Below, in pieces: positions 26,170 through 33,976 of a stretch of DNA of 64,000 bases. The notes under the pieces are model-generated. The model worked only from the letters and a program-made list of their open reading frames with translations, was not told where the DNA came from and did no database searches. The position numbers were made by a program, and so were the translations under genes. The first letter of the stretch is position 1. Every line of letters begins with the position of its first letter. Source of the stretch: Anaerolineales bacterium (GTDB taxonomy: Bacteria; Chloroflexota; Anaerolineae; Anaerolineales; Villigracilaceae); the NCBI GenBank assembly GCA_015075725.1, contig JABTTV010000001.1, positions 558,001 through 622,000 of the forward strand, written 5' to 3'.

Positions 26170-26895
26170 TTACCCTCCCTTGAAGTAGGTCACGTTCGGG
26201 AACGTGCCAAGCTCTTCAAGATGTTTGACGCCATGCCCCTTATGCGCCAGTTGTGAGACCAGCGACTCGGGGTGATCGACACGTCCGAAAACAATGGCGT
26301 TGGCCGGACAGGCTTGCGCACAGGCGGTGGTGAATTCGCCATCATAAACTTCGCGGTCTTCCGATTTTGCCTTGTCCTGCGCTTTATGAATGCGTTGGAT
26401 GCAGAAAGTGCATTTCTCCATCACACCCATGCGGCGCACGGTGACATCGGGGTTCAATTGATTCGGAAGCGGTTCGGGACGTTTGTAATCGCGCCAGTTG
26501 AACGCGCGCACCTGATATGGGCAGTTATTCGCGCAGTAACGCGTACCGACGCAGCGATTGTAAACCTGTAAATTCAACTTCTCAGCCTGCGAATGCACCG
26601 TGGCGTATGCCGGACAAACCGGTTCGCAGTTGGCGTGGCCGCATTGCTGGCAAAGCATGGGCTGTTGCGGGGTCATCTTTACTTCAGGGTATTCGCCCTC
26701 CCAAAATCGCTCGATTCGGATCCAGTGCATGGATCGCCCATAACCTGAATCGACCTCGCCTACGAAGGAAATATTGTTTTCCATGGCACAGGCAGCCACA
26801 CAAGCCTGGCATCCCGTGCATAGGTCCTGATTGATGACCATGCCCCACTTGCCGGTTTCTTCCTCGCTCATTTTGATCTCTTCGGGTCTGATCAT
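26170..26895 (-). CDS. Alternative complex III iron-sulphur subunit (ActB C-terminal part as a separate protein)
   Basis: The 241-residue four-cluster ferredoxin-type protein contains CTGCQACVAAC, CQQCGHANCEPVCP, CVGTRYCANNCPY and CTFCIQRIHK with CAQACP. In characterised complexes this domain is fused to the C-terminus of ActB. Here it is a separate gene two bases after the ActB1 stop, with GAGGAG upstream of its ATG. No Tat signal is present, so it probably hitches with the Tat-exported partner. The alternative start Met9 cannot be excluded. Confidence 0.88.
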   Translation of the reverse strand: MIRPEEIKMSEEETGKWGMVINQDLCTGCQACVAACAMENNISFVGEVDSGYGRSMHWIRIERFWEGEYPEVKMTPQQPMLCQQCGHANCEPVCPAYATVHSQAEKLNLQVYNRCVGTRYCANNCPYQVRAFNWRDYKRPEPLPNQLNPDVTVRRMGVMEKCTFCIQRIHKAQDKAKSEDREVYDGEFTTACAQACPANAIVFGRVDHPESLVSQLAHKGHGVKHLEELGTFPNVTYFKGG

Positions 26896-26897
26896 GA

Positions 26898-29135
26898 CTA
26901 ATGCTCCTCTCCCATCGATTCACCGTACACACCCATGCGGCTTTCCATTCGGGAAAGACCGACGCCTCTCTCTGCGCTGGAGACTTTTTCCAATTTGACT
27001 TTCATGCCGCCGAACGCCAGGTCACCGGCTTTGTTGAAGTGCGCGGCCAACAAATCGGCAGGATTCGCTCCGCGGCCCTCGGCGTAACGACCATAGGCTT
27101 TATGACCCTGCCCGAAAGGTATTGCAACCGCATCGGGACGGATCGCCGGATACAAATAAGCGTACGCCTGCACTTCTCCCAGTTCGCCGACAATCTTGAC
27201 CACATCGTCGTTCTCGATACCCAGTTCATGTGCGGTCTCGGGATTGATCTCGATCCATGTATTCCACATCACGGTTGTGGTCGGGTCCGGCAGTTCCTGG
27301 AGCCAGGGTTTATTCGCGCCCGCCTCGGCAAGGGTTGGCGAAACGAACGGGACTAGGAAGAATTCGCCCTCGCCCGAAAATTCTGCCACAGAACCGCTGA
27401 GGTTGCTGTTGAGAACACCTGAACCATCCGGCACAATACGCGCATCGGCATTCCTGAACCAGCCGCCATACTGCTGGAAATAAGCCATGAATGTGGCCGC
27501 ATCCGGCGCGTCGAAGGAACCGCCCGCCTGGCTGAGCAATGCACCGACCTTTGTCTGGAGAAATTCAACCTCATCAGCAAACGGCAGCGCGGAGGCAAAC
27601 TTCCCTCCAGCCAGATTCGCTGCGGCGATCAACACATCGGCTGTGGAGCGCGTATCGAAGAACGGGGTCACAACGGGCTGCGCGCCGGAAAGCACCGGTT
27701 GCGATGTGCCGGTGGCGATTCGCTGGTAACCCCAGGATTCGAGCGAGTGATGATCGGGAAAGACGTAATCCGCGCCGGTGGCAGTGTCATCTGGGAATGT
27801 CGCAAATGAAATGACCTGTTCCACACTAGTAAGCGCGTCTTCAAAACCAAGGGATTTGGGCAACTCGAAGACAGGATTGACCCCGTGAACGAACAATACC
27901 TTGATCGCGCCGCCAGCCATTTTCTCCACAAAGGTTTTCATTTCTTCAGCCGATGCCGGTCGGTTGTACCCGGTCTGATCGGGGGCAAGCGGCGAAAGAT
28001 ACACGCCGCCGGGCTGGCCAAAATTATCAGAGAGTGCGTTCAAGGCGAGGATCGCTTCGGCGATCTCCAAACCATTCGATTGACCGAGAGCCGCGCCGCC
28101 GGGGATGGCAAGCACATTGGATGTAGCAAACATCCCTGCGAGGTTTTCAAGCGCTTCCAACTCGACGCCGGCTGTTTCAGCGGCTTCAGCCGGGTTCACG
28201 CCGGAAAATGCGCGCGGAATTGCACCGCCGCGAATCTCCGAGACGAGTTTACCGATTGCAAGCGCAACCAAGCCTTCGGTCCCGGGGCGAAGCGGGACCC
28301 AATGGTCCGCTTTGGCTCCGGTGGAAGACATCCGCGTCTCGAATTGAACGAATTTTCCGCGCAGCTTGGTTTCCGCCTCACGCAAACCGGCAAAACCGCG
28401 CGTGTATGAAACCGGCGAAAGCCACGTCTCCAGGAAATTCGCGCCGAAGGAGAAGACCGTTTGCGCGCCGCCGACATCGAAGAAGGGCAGGCCGGGTTGA
28501 CCGAAAAGATTTTCGACCGCCTTGCTCAAGGTGGCGCGGGCTTCGAACATGCTCAACGCTCCAAAACGGAGGGGCGCATTCATGCCGGTGGCTTTTGCAA
28601 GATCGGTTACAAGATCGAAGAGATGATCGGGAGCCATTCCCATCAGGAAGGCGATCTCATTCGGTTTGTAATTTTTCAGCGCATCCGCCACCACCTGGAT
28701 GGCTTCATCCCAGGTCATGTTGGCAGGCGCATTATTGATATCGTCCAGAAAAGGATTCGAAAACGAGTCGTACAGGCGATCTCCGCGCGCATGTTTGATG
28801 GGACCCTGTATGCGATTTGGGTTGTACAAACCCTGCAGGGTGGCTTGCCCCCGCGCGCAGGTCTTTCCGAGGTTGAGGGGATGGCTGGCATTGCCTTCAA
28901 CCTTGAGGGCCCGCCCTTGATACGTGCGAACGACGAGACCGCATCCAGCCGCGCATTCGCGGCATGTAGTGGCGTAATATGTGCTCTGCCCGACCGAATT
29001 GTATTCGGGCATCTGCTGGTAGGGTTCGCGTTTGACATAACGAGACGCGGGACCGCAACCCGTGAGGATCGCCGTGGTCGCCGCGCCCACACCAGCCAGT
29101 TTTAGAAAATCACGCCGGGAAAATTGTTCACTCAT
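26898..29135 (-). CDS. actB: Alternative complex III molybdopterin-oxidoreductase-like subunit (ActB N-terminal part)
   Basis: The 745-residue protein has an N-terminal Tat signal with RRDFLKLAG, followed by TGCG, a possible lipobox. The body belongs to the molybdopterin oxidoreductase superfamily and has an N-terminal CxxC-type cluster region (CRECAAGCG). In structurally known alternative complex III this domain lacks the molybdopterin cofactor. Here it is not fused to the iron-sulphur domain, which follows as its own gene. Gene order and partner types support the assignment. Confidence 0.88.
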   Translation of the reverse strand: MSEQFSRRDFLKLAGVGAATTAILTGCGPASRYVKREPYQQMPEYNSVGQSTYYATTCRECAAGCGLVVRTYQGRALKVEGNASHPLNLGKTCARGQATLQGLYNPNRIQGPIKHARGDRLYDSFSNPFLDDINNAPANMTWDEAIQVVADALKNYKPNEIAFLMGMAPDHLFDLVTDLAKATGMNAPLRFGALSMFEARATLSKAVENLFGQPGLPFFDVGGAQTVFSFGANFLETWLSPVSYTRGFAGLREAETKLRGKFVQFETRMSSTGAKADHWVPLRPGTEGLVALAIGKLVSEIRGGAIPRAFSGVNPAEAAETAGVELEALENLAGMFATSNVLAIPGGAALGQSNGLEIAEAILALNALSDNFGQPGGVYLSPLAPDQTGYNRPASAEEMKTFVEKMAGGAIKVLFVHGVNPVFELPKSLGFEDALTSVEQVISFATFPDDTATGADYVFPDHHSLESWGYQRIATGTSQPVLSGAQPVVTPFFDTRSTADVLIAAANLAGGKFASALPFADEVEFLQTKVGALLSQAGGSFDAPDAATFMAYFQQYGGWFRNADARIVPDGSGVLNSNLSGSVAEFSGEGEFFLVPFVSPTLAEAGANKPWLQELPDPTTTVMWNTWIEINPETAHELGIENDDVVKIVGELGEVQAYAYLYPAIRPDAVAIPFGQGHKAYGRYAEGRGANPADLLAAHFNKAGDLAFGGMKVKLEKVSSAERGVGLSRMESRMGVYGESMGEEH

Positions 29136-29156
29136 GTTGGATTCCTTTCACCCGGA

Positions 29157-29714
29157 TTAATAGTGACACGTGCCGCAGTCTGAGAGTTTGATCAACAATT
29201 CCTGATCCTCGCCAGCGGTTTCGACGTGACAGTTCAGACACCAACCCATGTTAAACACCTGCGGGTTCTCGTAAATTCCCATCTGGCTTACATCGCCGTG
29301 ACAGTCTTCGCAGTTCTTTCCAGCGGCGATGTGCGCGCGATGATTAAACTGGACAAAGTCCGGGACGATGGCAACAGGGACCCAGACCAGCGACTCCCCA
29401 TTCAATACGGCATCCTTGAGCGGGGCAAGCAGGGCGCTGTCGCGCGTCTTGACGATCTGGTTGTGACACCCCCAACATTTCGATTGCGAGGGAATCCCGG
29501 CCGCGGGTCCTTTGGATGCCCCCGGATGACAATACAGGCATTGAATGCCGAACGCCACATGGGTCTTATGTGGAAATCCCGGAACGGGTTGGGCGGGCGC
29601 CTGCTGGGTCGTATAGAGCCAGTATGCAAACACGCTGAACACCGCCAGGAACACGATCCCCGCCGCGATCAGTCCAAGAGGCTGTTTCAGCCAGTCGAAA
29701 AACTTTTTGATCAT
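29157..29714 (-). CDS. actA: Alternative complex III pentahaem cytochrome c
   Basis: The 185-residue protein has an N-terminal helix (about 13-35) and five CxxCH motifs starting at Cys59, Cys80, Cys135, Cys159 and Cys180. Pentahaem content and first position are diagnostic of ActA. Preceded by CAGGAG at ribosome-binding distance. It is the first gene of a seven-gene cluster and has a long leader with two hairpins. Electrons from quinol pass through these haems in the complex. Confidence 0.95.
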   Translation of the reverse strand: MIKKFFDWLKQPLGLIAAGIVFLAVFSVFAYWLYTTQQAPAQPVPGFPHKTHVAFGIQCLYCHPGASKGPAAGIPSQSKCWGCHNQIVKTRDSALLAPLKDAVLNGESLVWVPVAIVPDFVQFNHRAHIAAGKNCEDCHGDVSQMGIYENPQVFNMGWCLNCHVETAGEDQELLIKLSDCGTCHY

Positions 29715-29739
29715 GGATGCTCCTGAAATAAATTAAGCG

Positions 29740-29769
29740 TAACGCCGCCTGCTTGGAACGGCAGCGTTA
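29740..29769 (-). promoter_or_regulatory. Hairpin close to the actA ribosome-binding site
   Basis: TAACGC/GCGTTA plus GCC/GGC arms with one mismatch. It ends about 15 bases before CAGGAG, so it could affect translation or mRNA stability. Confidence 0.4.
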
Positions 29770-29872
29770 GCCGATTGCCTTTGTTTTCGTAAAGGTCCTG
29801 AAGCGCCGCTGATCCACCAATAAAAGGACCACCCCCTACGTTTGTCCAGCCGCGCCAATTCCGGTATTCTAC

Positions 29873-29905
29873 ATCATTTTGCGCGTCAGCCCAGCCGACG
29901 CGCAA
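29873..29905 (-). promoter_or_regulatory. Hairpin at the start of the act transcript
   Basis: TTGCGCGTC and GACGCGCAA arms with a short loop lie just downstream of the predicted start of transcription. The rest of the 29715-30031 gap shows no gene I trust. Confidence 0.4.
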
Positions 29906-29912
29906 CGGGCGG

Positions 29913-29942
29913 ATTATACATCGAAAGTGTAAAATGGTACAA
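29913..29942 (-). promoter_or_regulatory. act operon promoter
   Basis: Minus strand TTGTAC (plus 29937-29942) and a perfect TATAAT (plus 29913-29918) are separated by 18 bp. The transcript would have a leader of about 190 nt before actA. Confidence 0.7.
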
Positions 29943-30016
29943 GTTGTATCTTTTTTATCTTGAGTACTTCGCCCACCCTGGCGGGATCGAAGGCGGAGGT
30001 TCGAACATGATTCAAT

Positions 30017-30022
30017 TATAAT
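30017..30022 (+). promoter_or_regulatory. -10 element nine bases before an ATG (leaderless candidate)
   Basis: A perfect TATAAT nine bases before the ATG at 30032; no ribosome-binding site between. Confidence 0.5.
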
Positions 30023-30031
30023 GAACGCACA

Positions 30032-30289
30032 ATGAAGGCAAATCATTTTCTTGGTCTGACCGCCTTGCTGTTGGTTTTACTGGTCATCCTGCTTGCGCTG
30101 GCCAATTTCAACCCCCCTGCTGTTTTCGCCAAGGATGCCCATGCCGGTCGGGCGGAGATTCAATCATTCATCCCGGCTTCTCAAGTCGGGGATGACTCCG
30201 AGATCGGTTCGACGGATGGAATCCTGGTGATGGGAGTGGTCATTGTTTTGATCGTCACCCTGCCTTTGTTCTTTAGGAAGAGGAAATGA
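30032..30289 (+). CDS. Small two-helix membrane protein, unknown function
   Basis: The 85-residue protein has an N-terminal signal-like helix (about 8-26), a polar middle part and a second helix (about 62-80) ending in FFRKRK, a positive-inside terminus. I do not recognise the family. It lies between the divergent act operon and the PhoP-like regulator, and its -10 element is nine bases before the ATG. A clear topology and a promoter support a real gene. Confidence 0.6.
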   Translation: MKANHFLGLTALLLVLLVILLALANFNPPAVFAKDAHAGRAEIQSFIPASQVGDDSEIGSTDGILVMGVVIVLIVTLPLFFRKRK

Positions 30290-30315
30290 AGGGGCGGCAA
30301 ACGGCTTTGAAGTCA

Positions 30316-30358
30316 TTAACATCGATTTAACAGACAGGGCTGACCCATATGGTATAGT
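30316..30358 (+). promoter_or_regulatory. Pho box and -10 element of the PhoP-like regulator gene
   Basis: TTAACA at 30316-30321 and 30327-30332, an 11-bp repeat as in Bacillus-type PhoP boxes. Exactly 20 bp later comes TATAGT (30353-30358), then the ATG seven bases on. The repeat occupies the -35 position, as expected for an activated promoter. Confidence 0.7.
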
Positions 30359-30365
30359 GCCGTCC

Positions 30366-31073
30366 ATGCCGGAAAAGATTTTGATTGTCGAAGACGAGAT
30401 CGCGCTTCAGGACGCGCTTGCCTATAATCTGAAAAAGGAGGGATATATCATCGAGACATCGGGCGACGGGCTCTCAGCGCTCGAGGCTGCCCGCAAGTTC
30501 AACCCTGACTTGATCGTTCTCGATATCATGCTCCCTCATATGGACGGCTTTGAGGTCGCGCGCATCCTTCGCAAGGAAATGTCCACAGCCATCCTGATGC
30601 TGACCGCCCGCGACGATGAAATCGACCGGGTGGTGGGTCTCGAAGTCGGCGCAGACGATTATCTGACCAAGCCCTTCTCGATGCGCGAATTGATCGCCCG
30701 GGTGAAGGCGCAGTTGCGCCGCGCACGCCTCCTGCGAGAGGAAATGGGCAAATCCGTCGAAGAGGCGCGGCACGAGACCCTCACCTTCGATAACCTGACC
30801 ATCAACCTCACCCGCCGCGAAGTACTGTTGAACGAGACTCCGATCCAACTCAAACCAAAAGAGTATGAACTGTTGCTTTTCCTTGCCGAACACCGCAGGC
30901 AGATGCTTTCGCGCGAGTTCATTCTGGAACGCGTCTGGGGCTGGGACTTCATCGGCGACAGCCGCACGGTGGACGTCCATATCAGGTGGCTGAGGCAGAA
31001 GATAGAGGAGAATTCCAGCGAACCCAAACGCATCGTCACGGTGAGAGGCGGCGGATATCGGTTCGAGGGATAA
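30366..31073 (+). CDS. phoP: OmpR/PhoB-family response regulator, probable phosphate regulator
   Basis: The 235-residue protein has an N-terminal receiver domain with acidic residues Glu9 and Asp10, phospho-acceptor Asp53 (VLDIM) and Lys near 102, then a C-terminal winged helix with [27 protein letters not shown] (about 190-216, in parts). The ATG at 30366 is chosen since the upstream GTG overlaps the -10 element. A Pho box at its own promoter, the following PhoR-like kinase and the nearby pst operon identify it as the phosphate-response regulator; PhoB would be an equally valid name. Confidence 0.88.
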   Translation: MPEKILIVEDEIALQDALAYNLKKEGYIIETSGDGLSALEAARKFNPDLIVLDIMLPHMDGFEVARILRKEMSTAILMLTARDDEIDRVVGLEVGADDYLTKPFSMRELIARVKAQLRRARLLREEMGKSVEEARHETLTFDNLTINLTRREVLLNETPIQLKPKEYELLLFLAEHRRQMLSREFILERVWGWDFIGDSRTVDVHIRWLRQKIEENSSEPKRIVTVRGGGYRFEG

Positions 31074-31157
31074 TGTCGCGGAACGTGACGCGTAATTCCT
31101 AATTTACGTTACACTCACGCTTGCACCGTGCGCAAGCGCAGGTGTTGCAGGTTACGC

Positions 31158-32378
31158 ATGACACAAACCCCCTTCCTTCTCGCGCTTTTTTTCCTCCTGC
31201 TTGCATTGTGGTTTGCGTGGCGCTACTTTCAACTGCGGCGGGACATCGCCCACACGGTTCGATCCCTGCGCGACACCAAGATTCCGTTTCCCCAATCGGA
31301 TCGAATCGACAAGCTCGTCAGCGCGATCGAATCGCGCCGGGCATTTTTCGAATCTGAACTTAACTCCCTTCGCAAAGAGAACGAGCGACTCGCCACCGTG
31401 CTCGAACAACTCACCGACGGCGTCCTCATCGCGGATTCAGACGGCCGCGTGCAGTTCGCCAACCCGGCGGCGGGCAAATTGTTCGAAACAAGTTTTCCAG
31501 CCCAACAAAGTGTGGCACAGGTGGTAAGAAGCCATCAAGTGATCGAGGCCTGGAAGCGCTGCCAGCAGACCCGCCTGCTTCAGATCGAAACTGTGGAGAT
31601 CCCCATCCGAAAGCAATATTTGCAGATCATTGTCATACCTGACGAACACGAAGGTGGAAGTTTGATCCTGGCACAGGACCTGACCCGGATCCGCAAACTT
31701 GAAAACGTGCGGCGCGACTTCATCTCCAATGTCTCGCATGAACTGAGGACTCCGCTCGCCTCTCTCAAAGCCCTGACTGAAACCCTGCAAAACGGCGCAT
31801 TAGCGGACCCGGAAGCTGGTCCGCGATTCCTGGACCGAATCCACACTGAAGTCGATGCGCTGACTCAAATGGCGCAGGAACTGCTCGACCTGTCGCGCAT
31901 CGAATCGGGGCAGGTGCAGCTTAATTTCGAACCCATCCCGCCGCGAACGTTGATCGACTCGGCGGCGGAGCGGATGAAAGCACAAATGGAACGCGCGAAT
32001 TTGATTTTGGAAGTTGAATGCGAGACCGGCCTGCCAAATATCGACGCGGACAAAAGCCGGTTGGAGCAGGTATTGGTGAACCTCATTCATAATTCGGTCA
32101 AGTTCACAAAGCCAGGGGGAAGAATTACATTGGGCGCAGAACCCATTTCTGGCGGGGTACGATTCGCGGTGCGGGATACGGGGATCGGAATCCCTTCGGA
32201 GAGTCTTTCCCGCATCTTCGAAAGATTCTATCGGGTCGATTCGTCCCGCACCGGGTCCGGCACAGGGTTGGGGTTGTCCATTTCGAAACACATCGTCGAA
32301 GCGCACGGCGGAAAAATTTGGGCGGAAAGCGACGGAGCCCGCGGCAGCACGATTCTTTTTGAAATCCCCTGCAAATAA
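31158..32378 (+). CDS. phoR: PhoR-like sensor histidine kinase
   Basis: The 406-residue protein has one N-terminal membrane helix (about 5-22), a charged segment, a PAS domain (about 80-180), a HisKA domain with the phospho-accepting His194 in NVSHELRTPL, and a HATPase domain with N, G1 and G2 boxes (GIGIPSE and GTGLGLSI). One-helix PAS kinases without a sizeable external domain are the PhoR type that senses Pst/PhoU status. The start codon is uncertain; ATG 31158 or GTG 31128. It ends five bases from the convergent STAS gene. Confidence 0.88.
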   Translation: MTQTPFLLALFFLLLALWFAWRYFQLRRDIAHTVRSLRDTKIPFPQSDRIDKLVSAIESRRAFFESELNSLRKENERLATVLEQLTDGVLIADSDGRVQFANPAAGKLFETSFPAQQSVAQVVRSHQVIEAWKRCQQTRLLQIETVEIPIRKQYLQIIVIPDEHEGGSLILAQDLTRIRKLENVRRDFISNVSHELRTPLASLKALTETLQNGALADPEAGPRFLDRIHTEVDALTQMAQELLDLSRIESGQVQLNFEPIPPRTLIDSAAERMKAQMERANLILEVECETGLPNIDADKSRLEQVLVNLIHNSVKFTKPGGRITLGAEPISGGVRFAVRDTGIGIPSESLSRIFERFYRVDSSRTGSGTGLGLSISKHIVEAHGGKIWAESDGARGSTILFEIPCK

Positions 32379-32383
32379 CAAGT

Positions 32384-32728
32384 TCAGGAGCCAAGCAAAA
32401 CGGCTTCGGCAGATTCGATCTGCGAGTAAACGGGGATTATGGCGGGAATGTCTGTGATCTCGAGCACGCCCATTACTTCGGGCGTGGGATTAAGGATGAC
32501 CATCTTCCCGCCGCGCGATATCATCGATTTGGCGTTGGTGACGAGCAATCGGATCCCGATCGAGGTGAGGAAATCCACGCCTGCGAGATCCACGATGATC
32601 TTGGGTTTTTCACCGGCGCAATATCCGGTAAAGCTTGTCTCTATCTTGTTCACCCCTGTGATGTCCATCCTGCCCTGCAATTCAAGCAGGATGATGCCTT
32701 TCATCAATTCGGTTGCCGTAAATTCCAT
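32384..32728 (-). CDS. STAS-domain protein (anti-anti-sigma factor-like)
   Basis: The 114-residue protein is a single STAS domain with the phosphorylatable Ser56 in VDFLTSIGIRLL. Such proteins sequester anti-sigma kinases such as SpoIIAB/RsbW, or act in signalling by phosphorylation. It is convergent with phoR, with only five bases between the stops. A TTAACA/TATAAT promoter with the same geometry as phoP precedes it, so it may belong to the phosphate regulon. AGGTGA precedes the ATG. No kinase partner is in the window. Confidence 0.88.
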   Translation of the reverse strand: MEFTATELMKGIILLELQGRMDITGVNKIETSFTGYCAGEKPKIIVDLAGVDFLTSIGIRLLVTNAKSMISRGGKMVILNPTPEVMGVLEITDIPAIIPVYSQIESAEAVLLGS

Positions 32729-32757
32729 TCAGGTCACCTGTCGCATTGAGATGGCTC

Positions 32758-32800
32758 ATTATATGAATGATGGCGGGAATGGTTGTTAACAACAGGTTAT
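32758..32800 (-). promoter_or_regulatory. Pho-box-like promoter of the STAS gene
   Basis: Minus strand: half-sites ATAACC (plus 32795-32800) and TTAACA (plus 32784-32789) at 11-bp spacing, then exactly 20 bp, then a perfect TATAAT (plus 32758-32763). Confidence 0.6.
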
Positions 32801-32857
32801 GGTTTGACATGCGTCGATTCAACGCCGGTTTTCAAACCTGCAAGTTTTTACCATTTG

Positions 32858-32900
32858 TTAACTGGTTCTTAAGTCCCCCTCAATGAGGCGGGTGTAAGAT
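32858..32900 (+). promoter_or_regulatory. Pho-box-like promoter of the 35-codon ORF
   Basis: TTAACT (32858-32863) and TTAAGT (32869-32874) at 11-bp spacing, exactly 20 bp, then TAAGAT (32895-32900), and the ATG six bases later. Confidence 0.6.
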
Positions 32901-32906
32901 ACGGGC

Positions 32907-33014
32907 ATGGAAACGATCTTCGCTTTGTTCCTTTTCATCGCTCTGCTGACCATCTTCTCGGTGGATGCGTCGTTGAAACGCCGCGAATACCTTCAAAAGC
33001 AACATCGCGCGTAG
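32907..33014 (+). CDS. Small ORF, 35-residue single-helix membrane peptide
   Basis: METIFALFLFIALLTIFSVD forms a membrane helix and the tail is basic (LKRREY, KQHRA). The -10 element is six bases before the ATG, so the transcript would be leaderless. The promoter carries a Pho-type repeat. A GC-rich hairpin follows at 33046-33074. It lies between the divergent STAS gene and the PHP gene. I know of no family; small membrane peptides can tune sensor kinases or transporters. Confidence 0.5.
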   Translation: METIFALFLFIALLTIFSVDASLKRREYLQKQHRA

Positions 33015-33045
33015 TTCCTTTTCATACTTCTCCTCCTTCCTTCAT

Positions 33046-33074
33046 CCACCCGCCTGTCAGCGTCAGGCGGGTGG
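33046..33074. terminator. Hairpin after the 35-codon ORF
   Basis: CCACCCGCCTG and CAGGCGGGTGG, a perfect 11-bp stem. No T-run follows, so its role as a terminator is uncertain. TTAACA words lie at 33080 and 33113, 33 bp apart (three turns of 11), but no -10 element fits them clearly. Confidence 0.45.
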
Positions 33075-33204
33075 AAACGTTAACAAGACCGATACCGGCA
33101 GGTAAAGTCTCATTAACATCCACACGATAGACTGGAGGGCGGAGGATGACTGAAACTTATGAAAAGGAACACGGTCTAACCGTTAAGGAAGAACAGGAAA
33201 AAAA

Positions 33205-33912
33205 ATGGGACTTGCCGACCTGCATTTGCATACCATCTACAGTTACGACGGCACAGCCACCGTCCGGGCTGTTTTGCAACGCGCACGCCAACTCGGTTTG
33301 AACGTCATCGCGATCACCGATCACGATGAGATCGCAGGGGCGTTGGAAGCGGAAAAACTTGCCTGCCATTATGGAGTCGAGGTGATCGTCGGGAGCGAGA
33401 TCACTACAGCCGAGGGCGATCTTCTGGCGTTATTCATCAATGAGAAGATCCAACCCGGGCTTTCGTTGATCGAAACCCTTCTAAAAGTAAAAGACCAGGG
33501 CGGCGTTGCAATTGCCGCGCACCCGATGGCGGGCGGCATGGGCATGAAAAGCCTGACCCCCGCATCCATTTCGAAAGCATTGAGACACCCCCTCGCCGGA
33601 AAAGCCTTGATCGGCATCGAAACGTACAACGGAACCGCCATAGACCGGATCAGCAATCACTATGCGCGCATTTTCGCCAATACCATCAACCTTGCCCACA
33701 CTGCAAACAGCGATGCGCATGTCATCGATACGATCGGCTTCGGCGCAACGGAATTCCCCGGCACCACCGCCTCAGACCTGCTCATTGCCCTCCAAGAACG
33801 AACCACCCGTGTGCGCAAGTTGAATGAATGGAGCCCCTTGCGCGTGATGAGCAGTTGGGGATTTCGATACCTGGAAAGCGCATTCACCCGCCTGGTCATG
33901 GCGCGCGCATAA
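33205..33912 (+). CDS. PHP-domain phosphoesterase
   Basis: The 235-residue protein has the PHP metal-site motifs HLHTIYS (about 7-13), DHDE (about 40-43), a central AAHP (about 108-111) and SDAH (about 168-171), as in polymerase/histidinol-phosphatase family enzymes that hydrolyse phosphoesters. The substrate is unknown; related stand-alone proteins act on nucleotides. The start follows AGGA. A stop in frame 21 bases upstream excludes a longer form. A second reading frame begins at 33146 with a good ribosome-binding site and overlaps this start. Confidence 0.85.
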   Translation: MGLADLHLHTIYSYDGTATVRAVLQRARQLGLNVIAITDHDEIAGALEAEKLACHYGVEVIVGSEITTAEGDLLALFINEKIQPGLSLIETLLKVKDQGGVAIAAHPMAGGMGMKSLTPASISKALRHPLAGKALIGIETYNGTAIDRISNHYARIFANTINLAHTANSDAHVIDTIGFGATEFPGTTASDLLIALQERTTRVRKLNEWSPLRVMSSWGFRYLESAFTRLVMARA

Positions 33913-33976
33913 TCCTTCTTTCTTCTTTTCTCTTTCATCATTACAATAGGGGAAATCTATTGAAAGGCGGCATCCA

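Noticed and set aside
25127..26188. A 353-codon plus-strand frame antisense to actC
   Set aside because: Composition (H, R, D, E-rich) is that of a shadow frame; actC is secure.
29711..30046. A 111-codon minus-strand frame upstream of actA
   Set aside because: It contains the act promoter and leader hairpins and lacks a ribosome-binding site; better explained as leader DNA.
33080..33118. TTAACA words 33 bp apart before the PHP gene as a further Pho box
   Set aside because: The spacing is three times 11, but no -10 hexamer lies 20 bp after either word, unlike the other boxes. Left as a possibility only.
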